Assembly (NCBI GenBank): GCA_900317055.1 | Contig: ONFF01000005.1 | Coordinates: 276,068-340,067 of the forward strand | Length of the DNA stretch: 64,000 nt | DNA from: an uncultured Bacteroidales bacterium | GTDB lineage: Bacteria; Bacteroidota; Bacteroidia; Bacteroidales; F082 | Direction of reading: 5' to 3' | Program-made: the position numbers and the translations under genes | Notes under the pieces: generated by a model | The model's database searches: none | Told to the model about the DNA's origin: nothing | What the model saw: the letters and a program-made list of their open reading frames with translations, nothing else | Shown: positions 9,162 through 16,647 of the stretch, in pieces | How positions within the stretch are numbered: the stretch's first letter is position 1 | Layout: each line of letters begins with the position of its first letter

Positions 9162-10046
9162 TCAGGCCTTCTTTTCAGTTAGAATCATAAACAATATCGC
9201 GAAGAGAATCAGCGCGACACCGAAGGCGACATTGAGCGTGAACGCTTCATGAAAGACCAGCGTGCCAATGACAATGGCCGTCAAAGGCTCGAGGATGCCG
9301 AGGATAGAGGTCTTGGTGGCACCCACTGCTTTGCTCGAAGCCGCCAAGGTGATGGTCGCGATAGCTGTAGGCAAAATCGCCAAGCCAAGCACATTCAGCC
9401 AACTGACCGCATCGGGAACGGCATTGAGATGCACGCCGAAACCCGACAAGGCAAACAACATCACCGAGCCTATCAAGAAGCAATAGAAAGTCAAAGTGAG
9501 GTTAGGAATCGCTTTGACTTGCTTGCTCAGGTTGACAATGACAATAAATAAGGTATAGCATAATCCAGAAGCCACCACCAAGGCAATGCCTCGCCAGTCG
9601 ATGAAGCCGCCACCGCCTTTGAGCGAGAGCAAAATGGCGCCCGCCACGCCCGCGAAGATGGAAATCCAAGTCTTCCAACTCGGGAACTGACCGAAAAACA
9701 TCATGATCAGCGCGACCATAATGGGATAGACATAGAGTATGCTTGTGGCGATGCCCGAGGGGATGTATTTGTAGGCTTCAAACAAGGTGATGCTGCATCC
9801 AGTGAACAACACACCCAAAATAGCCATCAGTCCAAACTGTTTCCAAGTGATGCGAATTTGTCGTTTCGCGACGAGCATATAGGCCAGCATCAACAAGGTG
9901 GCCACACCATAACGATAAAACAGCAACGAGTTGACATCCAATCCCTTGTTGATGACGGGCACACCAAAGAGTGGGTTCATGCCGTAGGTGATGCCCGATA
10001 CGATGCCCGCTATATAACCCCAACGAAGTGTATTCTTGTTTTGCAT
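9162..10046 (-). CDS. EamA (DMT superfamily) membrane transporter
   Basis: A 294-residue hydrophobic protein with about ten membrane segments in two homologous halves, each of the EamA type (residues about 10-140 and 155-290). The second half carries the typical ILGILEPLTAIVIGTLVFHE segment. The family exports amino acids, purines or other metabolites; the substrate cannot be read from sequence. Its stop lies 2 bases from the stop of the convergent T9SS cargo gene, with no obvious terminator between them. The leader (10047-10122) holds a palindromic element of the TTCGACAAGCTCAGGG type. Confidence 0.88.
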   Translation of the reverse strand: MQNKNTLRWGYIAGIVSGITYGMNPLFGVPVINKGLDVNSLLFYRYGVATLLMLAYMLVAKRQIRITWKQFGLMAILGVLFTGCSITLFEAYKYIPSGIATSILYVYPIMVALIMMFFGQFPSWKTWISIFAGVAGAILLSLKGGGGFIDWRGIALVVASGLCYTLFIVIVNLSKQVKAIPNLTLTFYCFLIGSVMLFALSGFGVHLNAVPDAVSWLNVLGLAILPTAIATITLAASSKAVGATKTSILGILEPLTAIVIGTLVFHEAFTLNVAFGVALILFAILFMILTEKKA

Positions 10047-10063
10047 TGTATTCTTTGTAAACC

Positions 10064-10104
10064 GGCCCTTCGACCCTTCGACAAGCTCAGGGCTCAGGGA
10101 CCTT
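10064..10104. repeat. TTCGACAAGCTCAGGG-type palindromic element, copy A (leader)
   Basis: The unit reads GGCCCTTCGACCCTTCGACA then AGCTCAGGGCTCAGGGACCTT. It matches the in-frame copies at 39524-39550 and 44989-45054. Here it lies between the promoter box and the start of the EamA gene, so it would be in its untranslated leader. Confidence 0.7.
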
Positions 10105-10122
10105 GTTTTTTAAAAACGGCGG

Positions 10123-10130
10123 CAAAATTA
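10123..10130 (-). promoter_or_regulatory. -7 promoter box of the EamA gene
   Basis: TAATTTTG on the minus strand matches TAnnTTTG; 77 bases upstream of the ATG. Confidence 0.5.
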
Positions 10131-10207
10131 GGCATTGTCGGGCGATTTACGAAACGGGGAAAAAGAAAAATTTGTTCCGACCTGATTGCCAGTCCGATAA
10201 AAAGTTG

Positions 10208-10215
10208 TACTTTTG
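10208..10215 (+). promoter_or_regulatory. -7 promoter box of rpsP
   Basis: TACTTTTG on the plus strand, 62 bases before the rpsP ATG, followed by an A/T-rich leader without a Shine-Dalgarno sequence, as usual in this phylum. Confidence 0.65.
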
Positions 10216-10276
10216 CAGCCGAAACCTCGGGTAGGTTTTAGTTAATTCATTAAAAATCAACTTAAAACATTAAATT

Positions 10277-10849
10277 ATGCCTGCAAAAATTAGATTGCAA
10301 AGACATGGCAAGAAGGGTCAACCCTTCTATCACATCGTAGTTGCCGACTCTCGCTCGCCACGTGATGGTAAATTCATTGAGAAATTAGGCACCTACAACC
10401 CGCTCACCAACCCCGCTCAGATCAACATCAAGTTTGACAGAGCCCTGTATTGGTACAGCGTTGGCGCTCAGCCCACCGACACTGCTCGTTCGCTGCTCAG
10501 TAAGACCGGCGTCATGATGAAGTATCATCTGATGCGTGGTGTCCAGAAAGGCGCTATGACTGAAGAGCAAGCTGAAATCAAGTTCCAGAACTGGATGAAG
10601 GAGAAGGAAGCCCGCAACGCCAACATCGTGAAGGCTGACGAAGAGAAGGCCCGTGGCGAGAAGAAGACCCGTCTGGAAGCCGAGAAGCAAGTCAACGAGG
10701 CACGCGCCGCCGAGCTCGCTAAGAAGAGACTCGCTGAAATGGAAGCCAAGAAGGCTGCTGAAGCCGAAGCCGCCGCTGAGGCCGCTGCCGCTGAAGCTCC
10801 CGCTGAGGAAGCCCCGGCCGCCGAAGCTGAAGCTCCTGCCGAAGCCTAA
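10277..10849 (+). CDS. rpsP: 30S ribosomal protein S16 with Ala/Glu-rich extension
   Basis: The first ~85 residues are a standard S16: [33 protein letters not shown] and the [14 protein letters not shown] segment. S16 helps assemble the 5' domain of 16S rRNA. The protein continues to residue 190 with a charged helical region (many KAEEKAR-type stretches) and ends in a low-complexity Ala/Glu/Pro tail. Bacteroidota S16 proteins are commonly extended, but this tail is long. It stands alone with its own promoter and a strong terminator at 10873-10904; rimM and trmD, often linked to rpsP in other phyla, are not here. Confidence 0.95.
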   Translation: MPAKIRLQRHGKKGQPFYHIVVADSRSPRDGKFIEKLGTYNPLTNPAQINIKFDRALYWYSVGAQPTDTARSLLSKTGVMMKYHLMRGVQKGAMTEEQAEIKFQNWMKEKEARNANIVKADEEKARGEKKTRLEAEKQVNEARAAELAKKRLAEMEAKKAAEAEAAAEAAAAEAPAEEAPAAEAEAPAEA

Positions 10850-10872
10850 TCGGAATATTTCAGAAAAAAGAA

Positions 10873-10904
10873 AAACCGCTCCGTTTCGGGCGGTTTTTTT
10901 TATT
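10873..10904 (+). terminator. Terminator after rpsP
   Basis: AACCGCTCCG and CGGGCGGTT pair around TTT and are followed by a long T run. The downstream promoter box (10901) begins inside the T run. Confidence 0.8.
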
Positions 10905-10908
10905 TTTG
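10901..10908 (+). promoter_or_regulatory. -7 promoter box of the hemerythrin-luxR pair
   Basis: TATTTTTG, 23 bases ahead of the ATG at 10931. Transcription would begin near 10915, which rules out the in-frame TTG at 10913 as the start codon. Confidence 0.6.
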
Positions 10909-10930
10909 CCGATTGAAAAACAATTCAAAC

Positions 10931-11623
10931 ATGAACACCTTTCTTACCTATTCAGAGAAAACAAAGCTCTATGAACTGATTGCAACCAACCCAAAGCTGT
11001 TGCCTCTCCTACCCCGCTTCGGCATCCAACTCGGATTCGGTGACCGCAGTGTAGATGAGGTGTGCCGACAAAACAATGTCAGCACCCGACTCTTCATGCA
11101 GGTGTGCGCGCTACACTTCGACCCTGACACGCCCACTCAAATGTCGGATCCTGACGACGCTGACCTCACCTCGCTCCTCTCCTACCTCAACGCCTCGCAC
11201 CGCGCCTATTTAGACGAGCATTTCCCGCATATCGAGATGCATCTCAACCGCATCATCAAAGCCGCCGGAGCCAAATACGGCAACATGCTCGACCATTTCT
11301 ACAACGAATACAAGCGCGAGATGGTGAAGCACTTCAATTATGAGGAAGAGGTGGTGTTCCCATATATCACATCACTGCGCAAGGGCGAAAAGACAGACTA
11401 CAGCATCGACAAGTTCCGCCACAACCACAGCAACATCGAGGATGCCCTCGAAGACATGACCAACATCCTCATCAAATATTTGCCGGGCGACATCCTGCCT
11501 TCAGAGCGCATCTGCATCGCCACCGACATCATGGAACTCTCAGCCGACCTCACCACCCACTCGCGCATCGAAGAGCACATCCTCATCCCCTTCGTTGAAT
11601 CCCTTGAAAATGCCAAGCCATGA
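10931..11623 (+). CDS. Hemerythrin (HHE) domain protein, RIC-like
   Basis: The protein is 230 residues from the ATG at 10931. The first ~75 residues (VDEVCRQNNVSTRLFMQV region) resemble the short N-terminal domain of ScdA/RIC iron-cluster repair proteins, although the CXXC-type pair is not evident. Residues from about 85 to 225 are a four-helix HHE bundle with candidate diiron ligands in DEHFPHIEMHL, HFNYEEEVVFPYI, RHNHSNIED and HSRIEEHILIPF. The fold binds a non-haem diiron centre that senses or handles O2, NO or iron. Its stop overlaps the start of the LuxR-type regulator by 4 bases, so the two products are translationally coupled and probably act as a sensor and a regulator. Confidence 0.82.
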   Translation: MNTFLTYSEKTKLYELIATNPKLLPLLPRFGIQLGFGDRSVDEVCRQNNVSTRLFMQVCALHFDPDTPTQMSDPDDADLTSLLSYLNASHRAYLDEHFPHIEMHLNRIIKAAGAKYGNMLDHFYNEYKREMVKHFNYEEEVVFPYITSLRKGEKTDYSIDKFRHNHSNIEDALEDMTNILIKYLPGDILPSERICIATDIMELSADLTTHSRIEEHILIPFVESLENAKP

Positions 11624-12210
11624 GTAACCGCATCATCATCTGTGAGGCGTCGGAGATCATCACCACCGGACTGTACGACATCCTTCAAGGGGCGGGATGC
11701 GATGTCGTGGCGCGCCTCGACAACCCCGAACAACTCTGCGAAAAGATTCTCGCCTGCGATGCCAACATGCTCATCATCAACCCAATACTTCTGGGTCATT
11801 CAGAGCGTAACTTGCCTTCACAACTTGTCAAAGAACACCAGCAACTCAGCGTCATCGCTATAGTCACCACCTACATCGATCCGTCCCTACTGAAGTCTTA
11901 CGATGCCGTCATCGAAATCAATGACTCGAAACCGAAAATCACCAACAAGATAGGGCAAATCGTAAAAAACAATGACAAGAAGGAAACCAACGACGATGTG
12001 GAACTCTCGAAGCGCGAAATCGATGTGCTGGTGGCCGTGGCTAAAGGCATGATGAACAAGGAGATTGCCGACCAAATGAACATCTCCATCCACACCGTTA
12101 TCTCGCACCGCAAGAACATCACGCGCAAGACTGGCATCAAATCCGTTTCTGGTCTCACGGTGTATGCGTTGTTGAATAATTTGATTGATGAGAATGAAGT
12201 GTATAAATAG
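11620..12210 (+). CDS. LuxR-family (NarL/FixJ-type) transcription regulator
   Basis: A 196-residue protein with a receiver-like N-terminal domain (MSNRIIICEASEIITTGLYD), in which the usual phospho-acceptor Asp is not obvious: the expected region reads DANMLIINP. It is followed by a LuxR helix-turn-helix at about 130-190 (LSKREIDVLVAVAKGMMNKE, then IADQMNISIHTVISHRKNI). No histidine kinase is adjacent. Coupling with the upstream hemerythrin gene suggests control by a diiron sensor rather than phosphorylation; this is inference. The gene ends in an array of GAGTTTAGAGT words. Confidence 0.85.
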   Translation: MSNRIIICEASEIITTGLYDILQGAGCDVVARLDNPEQLCEKILACDANMLIINPILLGHSERNLPSQLVKEHQQLSVIAIVTTYIDPSLLKSYDAVIEINDSKPKITNKIGQIVKNNDKKETNDDVELSKREIDVLVAVAKGMMNKEIADQMNISIHTVISHRKNITRKTGIKSVSGLTVYALLNNLIDENEVYK

Positions 12211-12358
12211 TTTAGAGTTGAGAGTTGAGAGTTTAGAGTCAGTTGTGGGTTATAAGTTTAGAGTTGAGAGTTTAGAGTTTAGAGTCAGTTGAGGGTTATA
12301 AGTTTAAAGTTGAGAGTTGAGAGTCGGTTGGAAGTTTAGAGTTGAAAGTTTAGAGTCG
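12211..12358. repeat. Array of GAGTTTAGAGTT-type words
   Basis: About 150 bases made of degenerate AGTTTAGAGTTGAGAGTTTAG units joined by TCAGTTGNGGGTTATA. The array lies between two convergent genes and runs into the 3' end of the phosphatase-like gene, coding its last ~18 residues. Confidence 0.75.
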
Positions 12359-12681
12359 GATTTTTTGAAGAATAGATATGTTTCGTTCTTGATGTGATCT
12401 CTCAAAACACGGCATTCTTCCATCGTTGCGGGACTGGGCAAATCAGGACATTCATACACCTGGTCGAAAGTGGTCATGTCTAACTCCGAGACTGCTTTCG
12501 GCACATAATCTGACAAATCTATCAAACATTCTTTCATTGCCGTAACCACCATTGAATCAATTGATTTCGATGGATTCTTTCCTGCGGATACTACTTCCAA
12601 AGTAGTTGAGTAGTCACGCAGGAAGGCTGTTGCCATCGGGCCGCAGCAAGCATCGGTTTCGGTCAATACAAGAATCTTCAC
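12304..12681 (-). CDS. Low-molecular-weight phosphatase / ArsC-like protein, degenerate P-loop
   Basis: I place the start at a GTG (12681): a TATTTTTG box at 12701-12708 would start transcription downstream of the longer frame's ATG. The 126-residue product opens with a Rossmann-like strand and loop, KILVLTETDACCGPMATAFL, then EVVSAGKNPSKSID and MKECLIDLSDYVPK, as in low-molecular-weight tyrosine phosphatases and thioredoxin-dependent arsenate reductases. The signature CX5R loop lacks the arginine, so phosphatase activity is doubtful. The last ~18 residues (SKLSTLNFQPTLNSQL) are encoded by the adjacent word repeat, so the natural C terminus has been overrun. Confidence 0.6.
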   Translation of the reverse strand: MKILVLTETDACCGPMATAFLRDYSTTLEVVSAGKNPSKSIDSMVVTAMKECLIDLSDYVPKAVSELDMTTFDQVYECPDLPSPATMEECRVLRDHIKNETYLFFKKSDSKLSTLNFQPTLNSQL

Positions 12682-12700
12682 ACCTATAATTATTACACCG

Positions 12701-12708
12701 CAAAAATA
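12701..12708 (-). promoter_or_regulatory. -7 promoter box of the phosphatase-like gene
   Basis: TATTTTTG on the minus strand, 20 bases before the proposed GTG start. Confidence 0.55.
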
Positions 12709-12769
12709 CGAGAAAACGGCAAAAGTGAAGATTTTTGACAATAAAAATCGCCAATTCAAAGCGATTTAC

Positions 12770-12777
12770 TATTTTTG
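12770..12777 (+). promoter_or_regulatory. -7 promoter box of the yebC-type gene
   Basis: TATTTTTG on the plus strand, 37 bases before the ATG, divergent from the box at 12701. Confidence 0.6.
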
Positions 12778-12813
12778 CAAACTAAAAATAAAAAATCTAA
12801 AAAATCTACATAA

Positions 12814-13542
12814 ATGGGAAGAGCATTTGAATACCGCAAAGCGGCCAAGATGAAAAGATGGGGACACATGTCAAGAGTATTCCCCAAACTCGGAAAACTG
12901 ATTACCATTGCTGCCAAGGAAGGCGGTCCTGACCCAGACATGAACCCCAAACTCCGTCAGGCTATCCAAAACGCCAAGGCTGAAAACATGCCTAAGGACA
13001 ACATCGATGCCGCTATCAAGCGCGCCACCGATAAGGATGCCGCCAACCTCGTGGAAATCACCTACGAAGGCAAAGGCCCCTTCGGCATCCAATGCATGGT
13101 GGAATGCGCCACTGACAACACCACGCGCACCGTGGCCAATGTGAAATCGTACTTCAACAAGTGCGGCGGCTCGTTCCTGCCCATTGGCTCGCTGGAATTC
13201 ATGTTCACACGTAAGGCCGTCTTCGAGATTGAGATGCCTGCCGGCATGGACAAGGACGAACTGGAACTTGAGCTCATCGACTACGGTCTGGACGAAATCG
13301 TCACCGAGACCGACGAAGAGGAAGGCACCACCACAACTACGGTCTACACCGCTTGGACTGACTATGGCACCATGCATGACGCCCTCGAAGAGCGCAAGAT
13401 CAACATTGTGAAGGCCAACTTGCAGCGTTTCCCCAACCAGACCGTCAATTTCACCGACGAACAGATGGTTGAAATCGAGAAGTTCCTCGACAAACTCGAC
13501 GAGGACGAAGACATCCAGGCCGTCTACACGAACATGGAATAA
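12814..13542 (+). CDS. yebC: YebC/PmpR family protein
   Basis: A 242-residue protein with the standard family features: GHMSRVFPKLGKLITIAAKEGGPDP near the start, then NAKAENMPKDNIDAAIKRAT and YEGKGPFGIQCMVECATDN. Members bind DNA as local regulators, and some act on the ribosome to relieve pauses at proline or rare motifs. The sequence gives no way to choose between these roles. The length matches the family. It is followed 37 bases later by a cyclase-like gene on the same strand with no terminator, so they may be cotranscribed. Confidence 0.93.
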   Translation: MGRAFEYRKAAKMKRWGHMSRVFPKLGKLITIAAKEGGPDPDMNPKLRQAIQNAKAENMPKDNIDAAIKRATDKDAANLVEITYEGKGPFGIQCMVECATDNTTRTVANVKSYFNKCGGSFLPIGSLEFMFTRKAVFEIEMPAGMDKDELELELIDYGLDEIVTETDEEEGTTTTTVYTAWTDYGTMHDALEERKINIVKANLQRFPNQTVNFTDEQMVEIEKFLDKLDEDEDIQAVYTNME

Positions 13543-13579
13543 ACTCATCAAAAAGTTTCACATTTAACCCCCCAAAAAA

Positions 13580-14302
13580 ATGAGTTGGAAAGAAGCATTG
13601 AGCAATAAGCTCATGGCTTATGCTGATTCGGAGTTTGACTACATCGAGACGAAAGACATAAAAAACGTTTCAAAGATCGACCTCGGATGTACCGGCATTT
13701 ATATGGAAGGCACTATAATCTATTTTGAGATTAAGAATCTTCCCTATATCCTTAAAGAAAACGGTAGACGCAAAACCGCCCAAATTTACACTATGTTCAA
13801 GGAAGTGCTCACCGCTATTACCGAAGAAGATGAGGCTTTCGTCAACTGTTTCTCTCCCAACGCATTCCTCATCGTTTATCCAGGTCGCGATGAGTCAATG
13901 GAAGTCGCAGTCAAGGGTGCATTGAGAATTGCACATGCCTTGAGTGAAGACTTCAAACAAGCGTTCTCTGCCATCCAAGGTTTGGAATTTGCTATGGGAC
14001 TCGACCATGGTCACATCATGGGCACCAAGAACCTGTCAGACAACAGCTACGAACACATCACATGGTTTGGCAGCTGTGTTTACAAGGCCATACGCATCGC
14101 CTCGGAGTGTTCACGTCCATTCTATGTGGGCATTTCCGGTTCCATCTATCACAGCCTCGGCGAAGAGATGCGCATCGCCCAGCGTCGTATCTTGGGACTC
14201 AAGAAAACCGTGGAGATGTGGACTAAGATTTCGTATCAGTACGAAAATGTCAAGAAGCACCTCTACCAGACCAACCATAAAATTCCGTTGGACGAAGCGT
14301 AA
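13580..14302 (+). CDS. Degenerate class III nucleotide cyclase-like protein
   Basis: A 240-residue soluble protein. The order of elements resembles a class III adenylate/guanylate cyclase homology domain: a first strand EGTIIYFEIKNL where cyclases have the first metal aspartate, CFSPNAFLIVYPG where they have the second, then AVKGALRIAHALS and FAMGLDHGHIMGTKN, and a final region ITWFGSCVYKAIRIAS where cyclases carry GxxVNxAARL. The first metal residue would be Glu, and the second appears to be missing. If the assignment is right it binds rather than makes a cyclic nucleotide. I rate the fold assignment as moderate. Confidence 0.45.
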   Translation: MSWKEALSNKLMAYADSEFDYIETKDIKNVSKIDLGCTGIYMEGTIIYFEIKNLPYILKENGRRKTAQIYTMFKEVLTAITEEDEAFVNCFSPNAFLIVYPGRDESMEVAVKGALRIAHALSEDFKQAFSAIQGLEFAMGLDHGHIMGTKNLSDNSYEHITWFGSCVYKAIRIASECSRPFYVGISGSIYHSLGEEMRIAQRRILGLKKTVEMWTKISYQYENVKKHLYQTNHKIPLDEA

Positions 14303-14341
14303 TAAAATTGCCTAAATTTGCGTTTTCTCATAAAAATCGCA

Positions 14342-14349
14342 TAATTTTG
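14342..14349 (+). promoter_or_regulatory. -7 promoter box of the DUF3078 gene
   Basis: TAATTTTG, 35 bases before the ATG. A second match, TAAATTTG, lies at 14313-14320. Confidence 0.5.
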
Positions 14350-14376
14350 CGATTGGAAACAACGAGTCGTGTCCAG

Positions 14377-15609
14377 ATGAGATTACAGTTTAGGCCACTA
14401 TACCGTATCTTCATGATTTTCATATCAATATCGTTCTCTTGTTCACTTTTTGGACAAGAACGATATTCTTTTGTCACGCCCCAAATCGACTCCATCTGCC
14501 AATACACCCTTGACTTGGTCAGAATCAAGCAGTCGCTGGTTCTCCAGCAATACGCCGTCGACAACGACGTGGAGCAAATCCAGCACACCATTAACATAAT
14601 GAACCGGCACCTGGAAGAAGCCATGAACGAGCGTGTTGCCATCGACAATGAGCTGGCGGCCATCAACCGCCACATCGACTCACTCACACCCAAGCGCCCC
14701 GATGGACCTCGACCCAAAGAGAACATCATCGACATTCTCTATGAACGGCTCTCGTTCCATGGCAGCTACGGATTGAACATCAATCAGTTGGCACTATCCA
14801 ACTGGGCGGCTGGCGGTGAAAACACTTGGGCGGGAAAGGCCTTCGCCAACTTCACCCTTCTCGATCACAAGAAAGCCTTCGAGCAGAAACTCACGGGAAC
14901 CTTCGCTTTTGGCATCTCACGTTTTGCCGATAAGCGCCTAGAGAAGCAGGATGACAAAATCGACCTCACCTATTCGCTTTCTCTCAATAGCAAGTCACAA
15001 TGGAACATCACCATGGTCTCCACTTTCAACACGCAGTTTGCCAATGGCTACAAGTACCCCAATGACTCCACCGTGATTTCCAGCTTTCTCGCTCCTGCCT
15101 ATTATACCGTTTCGGCTGGTTATTCCTACAAAACCAAAGACGGGTGTTTCCAGATATACATGAGCCCTTTGGCCGGCAAAGTCACCTTCGTGATGAACCA
15201 AGAACTGGCCGACAAAGGTAGCTTCGGCGTCAAGAAAGGCTATTATGACCAGGACAGCATCTGGATTCCCGGAGAGAACATTGCTCCTGCCATCGGCGTG
15301 AATGCCATCATCAACTACAAGCGGCCCATCGGCAAAAGCATCACCTACACCACGATGCTCAACACCTTTTATAATTATATAGAGCGCCGCGATGACGACC
15401 GACTTCGCCTCGATGTCAACTGGGAAAACACCTTCGACTTTGTCATCACCAAATACATCCGAACGATATTGTTTTTCCACTTGAAATATGACCACAACAC
15501 CACCTTCCCCGTCTATGAAACTATTGAGGGTGTGGAGACCGTGGTCGACAATGTGCCCAAGCTTCAACTCAAGGAGTCGGTGGGCATCGCTTTCGTACAC
15601 ACCTTTTAA
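14377..15609 (+). CDS. DUF3078 outer-membrane protein
   Basis: From the ATG at 14377 the product is 410 residues, with a hydrophobic export signal (IFMIFISISFSCSLFG) followed by GQERYSF. A helical segment (about 30-110) precedes the DUF3078 core: YGLNINQLALSNWAAGGENT, then repeated amphipathic strands such as KLTGTFAFGISRF and LTYSLSLNSKSQWNITMVS. It ends VGIAFVHTF, an aromatic C-terminal residue as in outer-membrane barrels. DUF3078 is found mainly in Bacteroidota and has no assigned function. The longer frame from a TTG at 14308 overlaps the promoter and is unlikely. Confidence 0.82.
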   Translation: MRLQFRPLYRIFMIFISISFSCSLFGQERYSFVTPQIDSICQYTLDLVRIKQSLVLQQYAVDNDVEQIQHTINIMNRHLEEAMNERVAIDNELAAINRHIDSLTPKRPDGPRPKENIIDILYERLSFHGSYGLNINQLALSNWAAGGENTWAGKAFANFTLLDHKKAFEQKLTGTFAFGISRFADKRLEKQDDKIDLTYSLSLNSKSQWNITMVSTFNTQFANGYKYPNDSTVISSFLAPAYYTVSAGYSYKTKDGCFQIYMSPLAGKVTFVMNQELADKGSFGVKKGYYDQDSIWIPGENIAPAIGVNAIINYKRPIGKSITYTTMLNTFYNYIERRDDDRLRLDVNWENTFDFVITKYIRTILFFHLKYDHNTTFPVYETIEGVETVVDNVPKLQLKESVGIAFVHTF

Positions 15610-15620
15610 ACCAATTGAAA

Positions 15621-16487
15621 ATGAATATATTAGTCACAGGCAGCAATGGCCAATTGGGAACAGAACTACAGAAAATAGCCAGTGCCAAACACCAATGGTT
15701 TTTCACCGATGTAGATACTTTGGATATCTGCAACAAAGAAGCCGTGGAGAAATGTTTTGTTGCCAACCAAATTGATGCCTGCATCAACTGCGCAGCCTAT
15801 ACCGCCGTCGACAAGGCTGAGGATGAGCCTGAGCTGGCCACTTTGATCAATTCCTTTGCACCCAAAGTTTTGGCAGACACCTGTTTAAGACACAATGCCT
15901 TGCTCCTCCACATCTCCACCGACTACGTCTTCGGTGGTGATGCCAACACGCCATACAAGGTGGACGACCCCATCAACCCGCAGTCGGTCTATGGCAGCAC
16001 CAAAGCAGATGGCGAGCGGCTTATCCGTGAGAGTGGGTGCAACTATATGATTGTGCGCACGGCATGGCTCTACTCCTCCGTGGGCAAGAACTTTGTGAAG
16101 ACCATGCTTATGTTGGGCGACACGAAAGAGGAAATCAACGTGGTGGCCGACCAAAAAGGCTGTCCCACTTGGGCACACGACTTGGCTGTTGCTCTTGTAG
16201 CACTGCTCAACAAAAATGGCAAGAACGAAGTCCACGAGACCTTCCACTTCACCAACGAAGGACAAATCACTTGGCATGACTTCGCCACCGCCATCATGGA
16301 AATCGGCGGGAAGACCTGTAAAGTGAACCCGATAACGACTGACCAATATCCCACCAAGGCCAAGCGACCGGCTTACAGCGTGCTGGACTTGAGCAAAATA
16401 AAGGAGTACGCGGGGATTGAGATTCCGGAGTGGCGGGAGAGCTTGGTGAAATGTATTGAAGAACTAAAACGGAAGGAAATTGTTTAA
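15621..16487 (+). CDS. rfbD: dTDP-4-dehydrorhamnose reductase
   Basis: A 288-residue short-chain dehydrogenase. The N-terminal nucleotide-binding motif is LVTGSNGQLG; the substrate region has HISTDYVFGG; the catalytic pair is in YGSTKADGE (YxxxK). The C-terminal half carries the LSKIKEYAGIEIPEWRESL segment of RmlD. It catalyses the last step of dTDP-L-rhamnose synthesis. The other three rml genes are not in the window, which is common in this order. I use the ATG at 15621, not the in-frame TTG at 15615. The gene begins 11 bases after the DUF3078 stop, so transcription from that promoter is likely. Confidence 0.92.
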   Translation: MNILVTGSNGQLGTELQKIASAKHQWFFTDVDTLDICNKEAVEKCFVANQIDACINCAAYTAVDKAEDEPELATLINSFAPKVLADTCLRHNALLLHISTDYVFGGDANTPYKVDDPINPQSVYGSTKADGERLIRESGCNYMIVRTAWLYSSVGKNFVKTMLMLGDTKEEINVVADQKGCPTWAHDLAVALVALLNKNGKNEVHETFHFTNEGQITWHDFATAIMEIGGKTCKVNPITTDQYPTKAKRPAYSVLDLSKIKEYAGIEIPEWRESLVKCIEELKRKEIV

Positions 16488-16640
16488 TCCCCCCTGCCCC
16501 CTTAAAAGGGGGAGACGCAAAGCGACGCGGGAGCCAAGCCCCGTAGGGGCGAAACGATCTTAACCCGATCAAACGCAGTGCAGCTTCGGGCAGCACCCCG
16601 GCAGGCAACTGAACAACTGACAACTAAACAACTATAAACT
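16488..16640. repeat. Intergenic repeat block between rfbD and the phosphohexomutase
   Basis: This gap has a CCCCCT/AGGGGG hairpin, a GCCCCGTAGGGGC hairpin and, nearest the next start, CAACTGA/CAACTAAACAACT words. The GCCAAGYCCCGNAGGGRCG unit recurs at 32158-32173. Confidence 0.6.
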
Positions 16641-16647
16641 ATACATC

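Noticed and set aside
12211-12358. CRISPR array
   Set aside because: The repeats are degenerate ~10-base words without spacers of constant length, and no cas genes occur.
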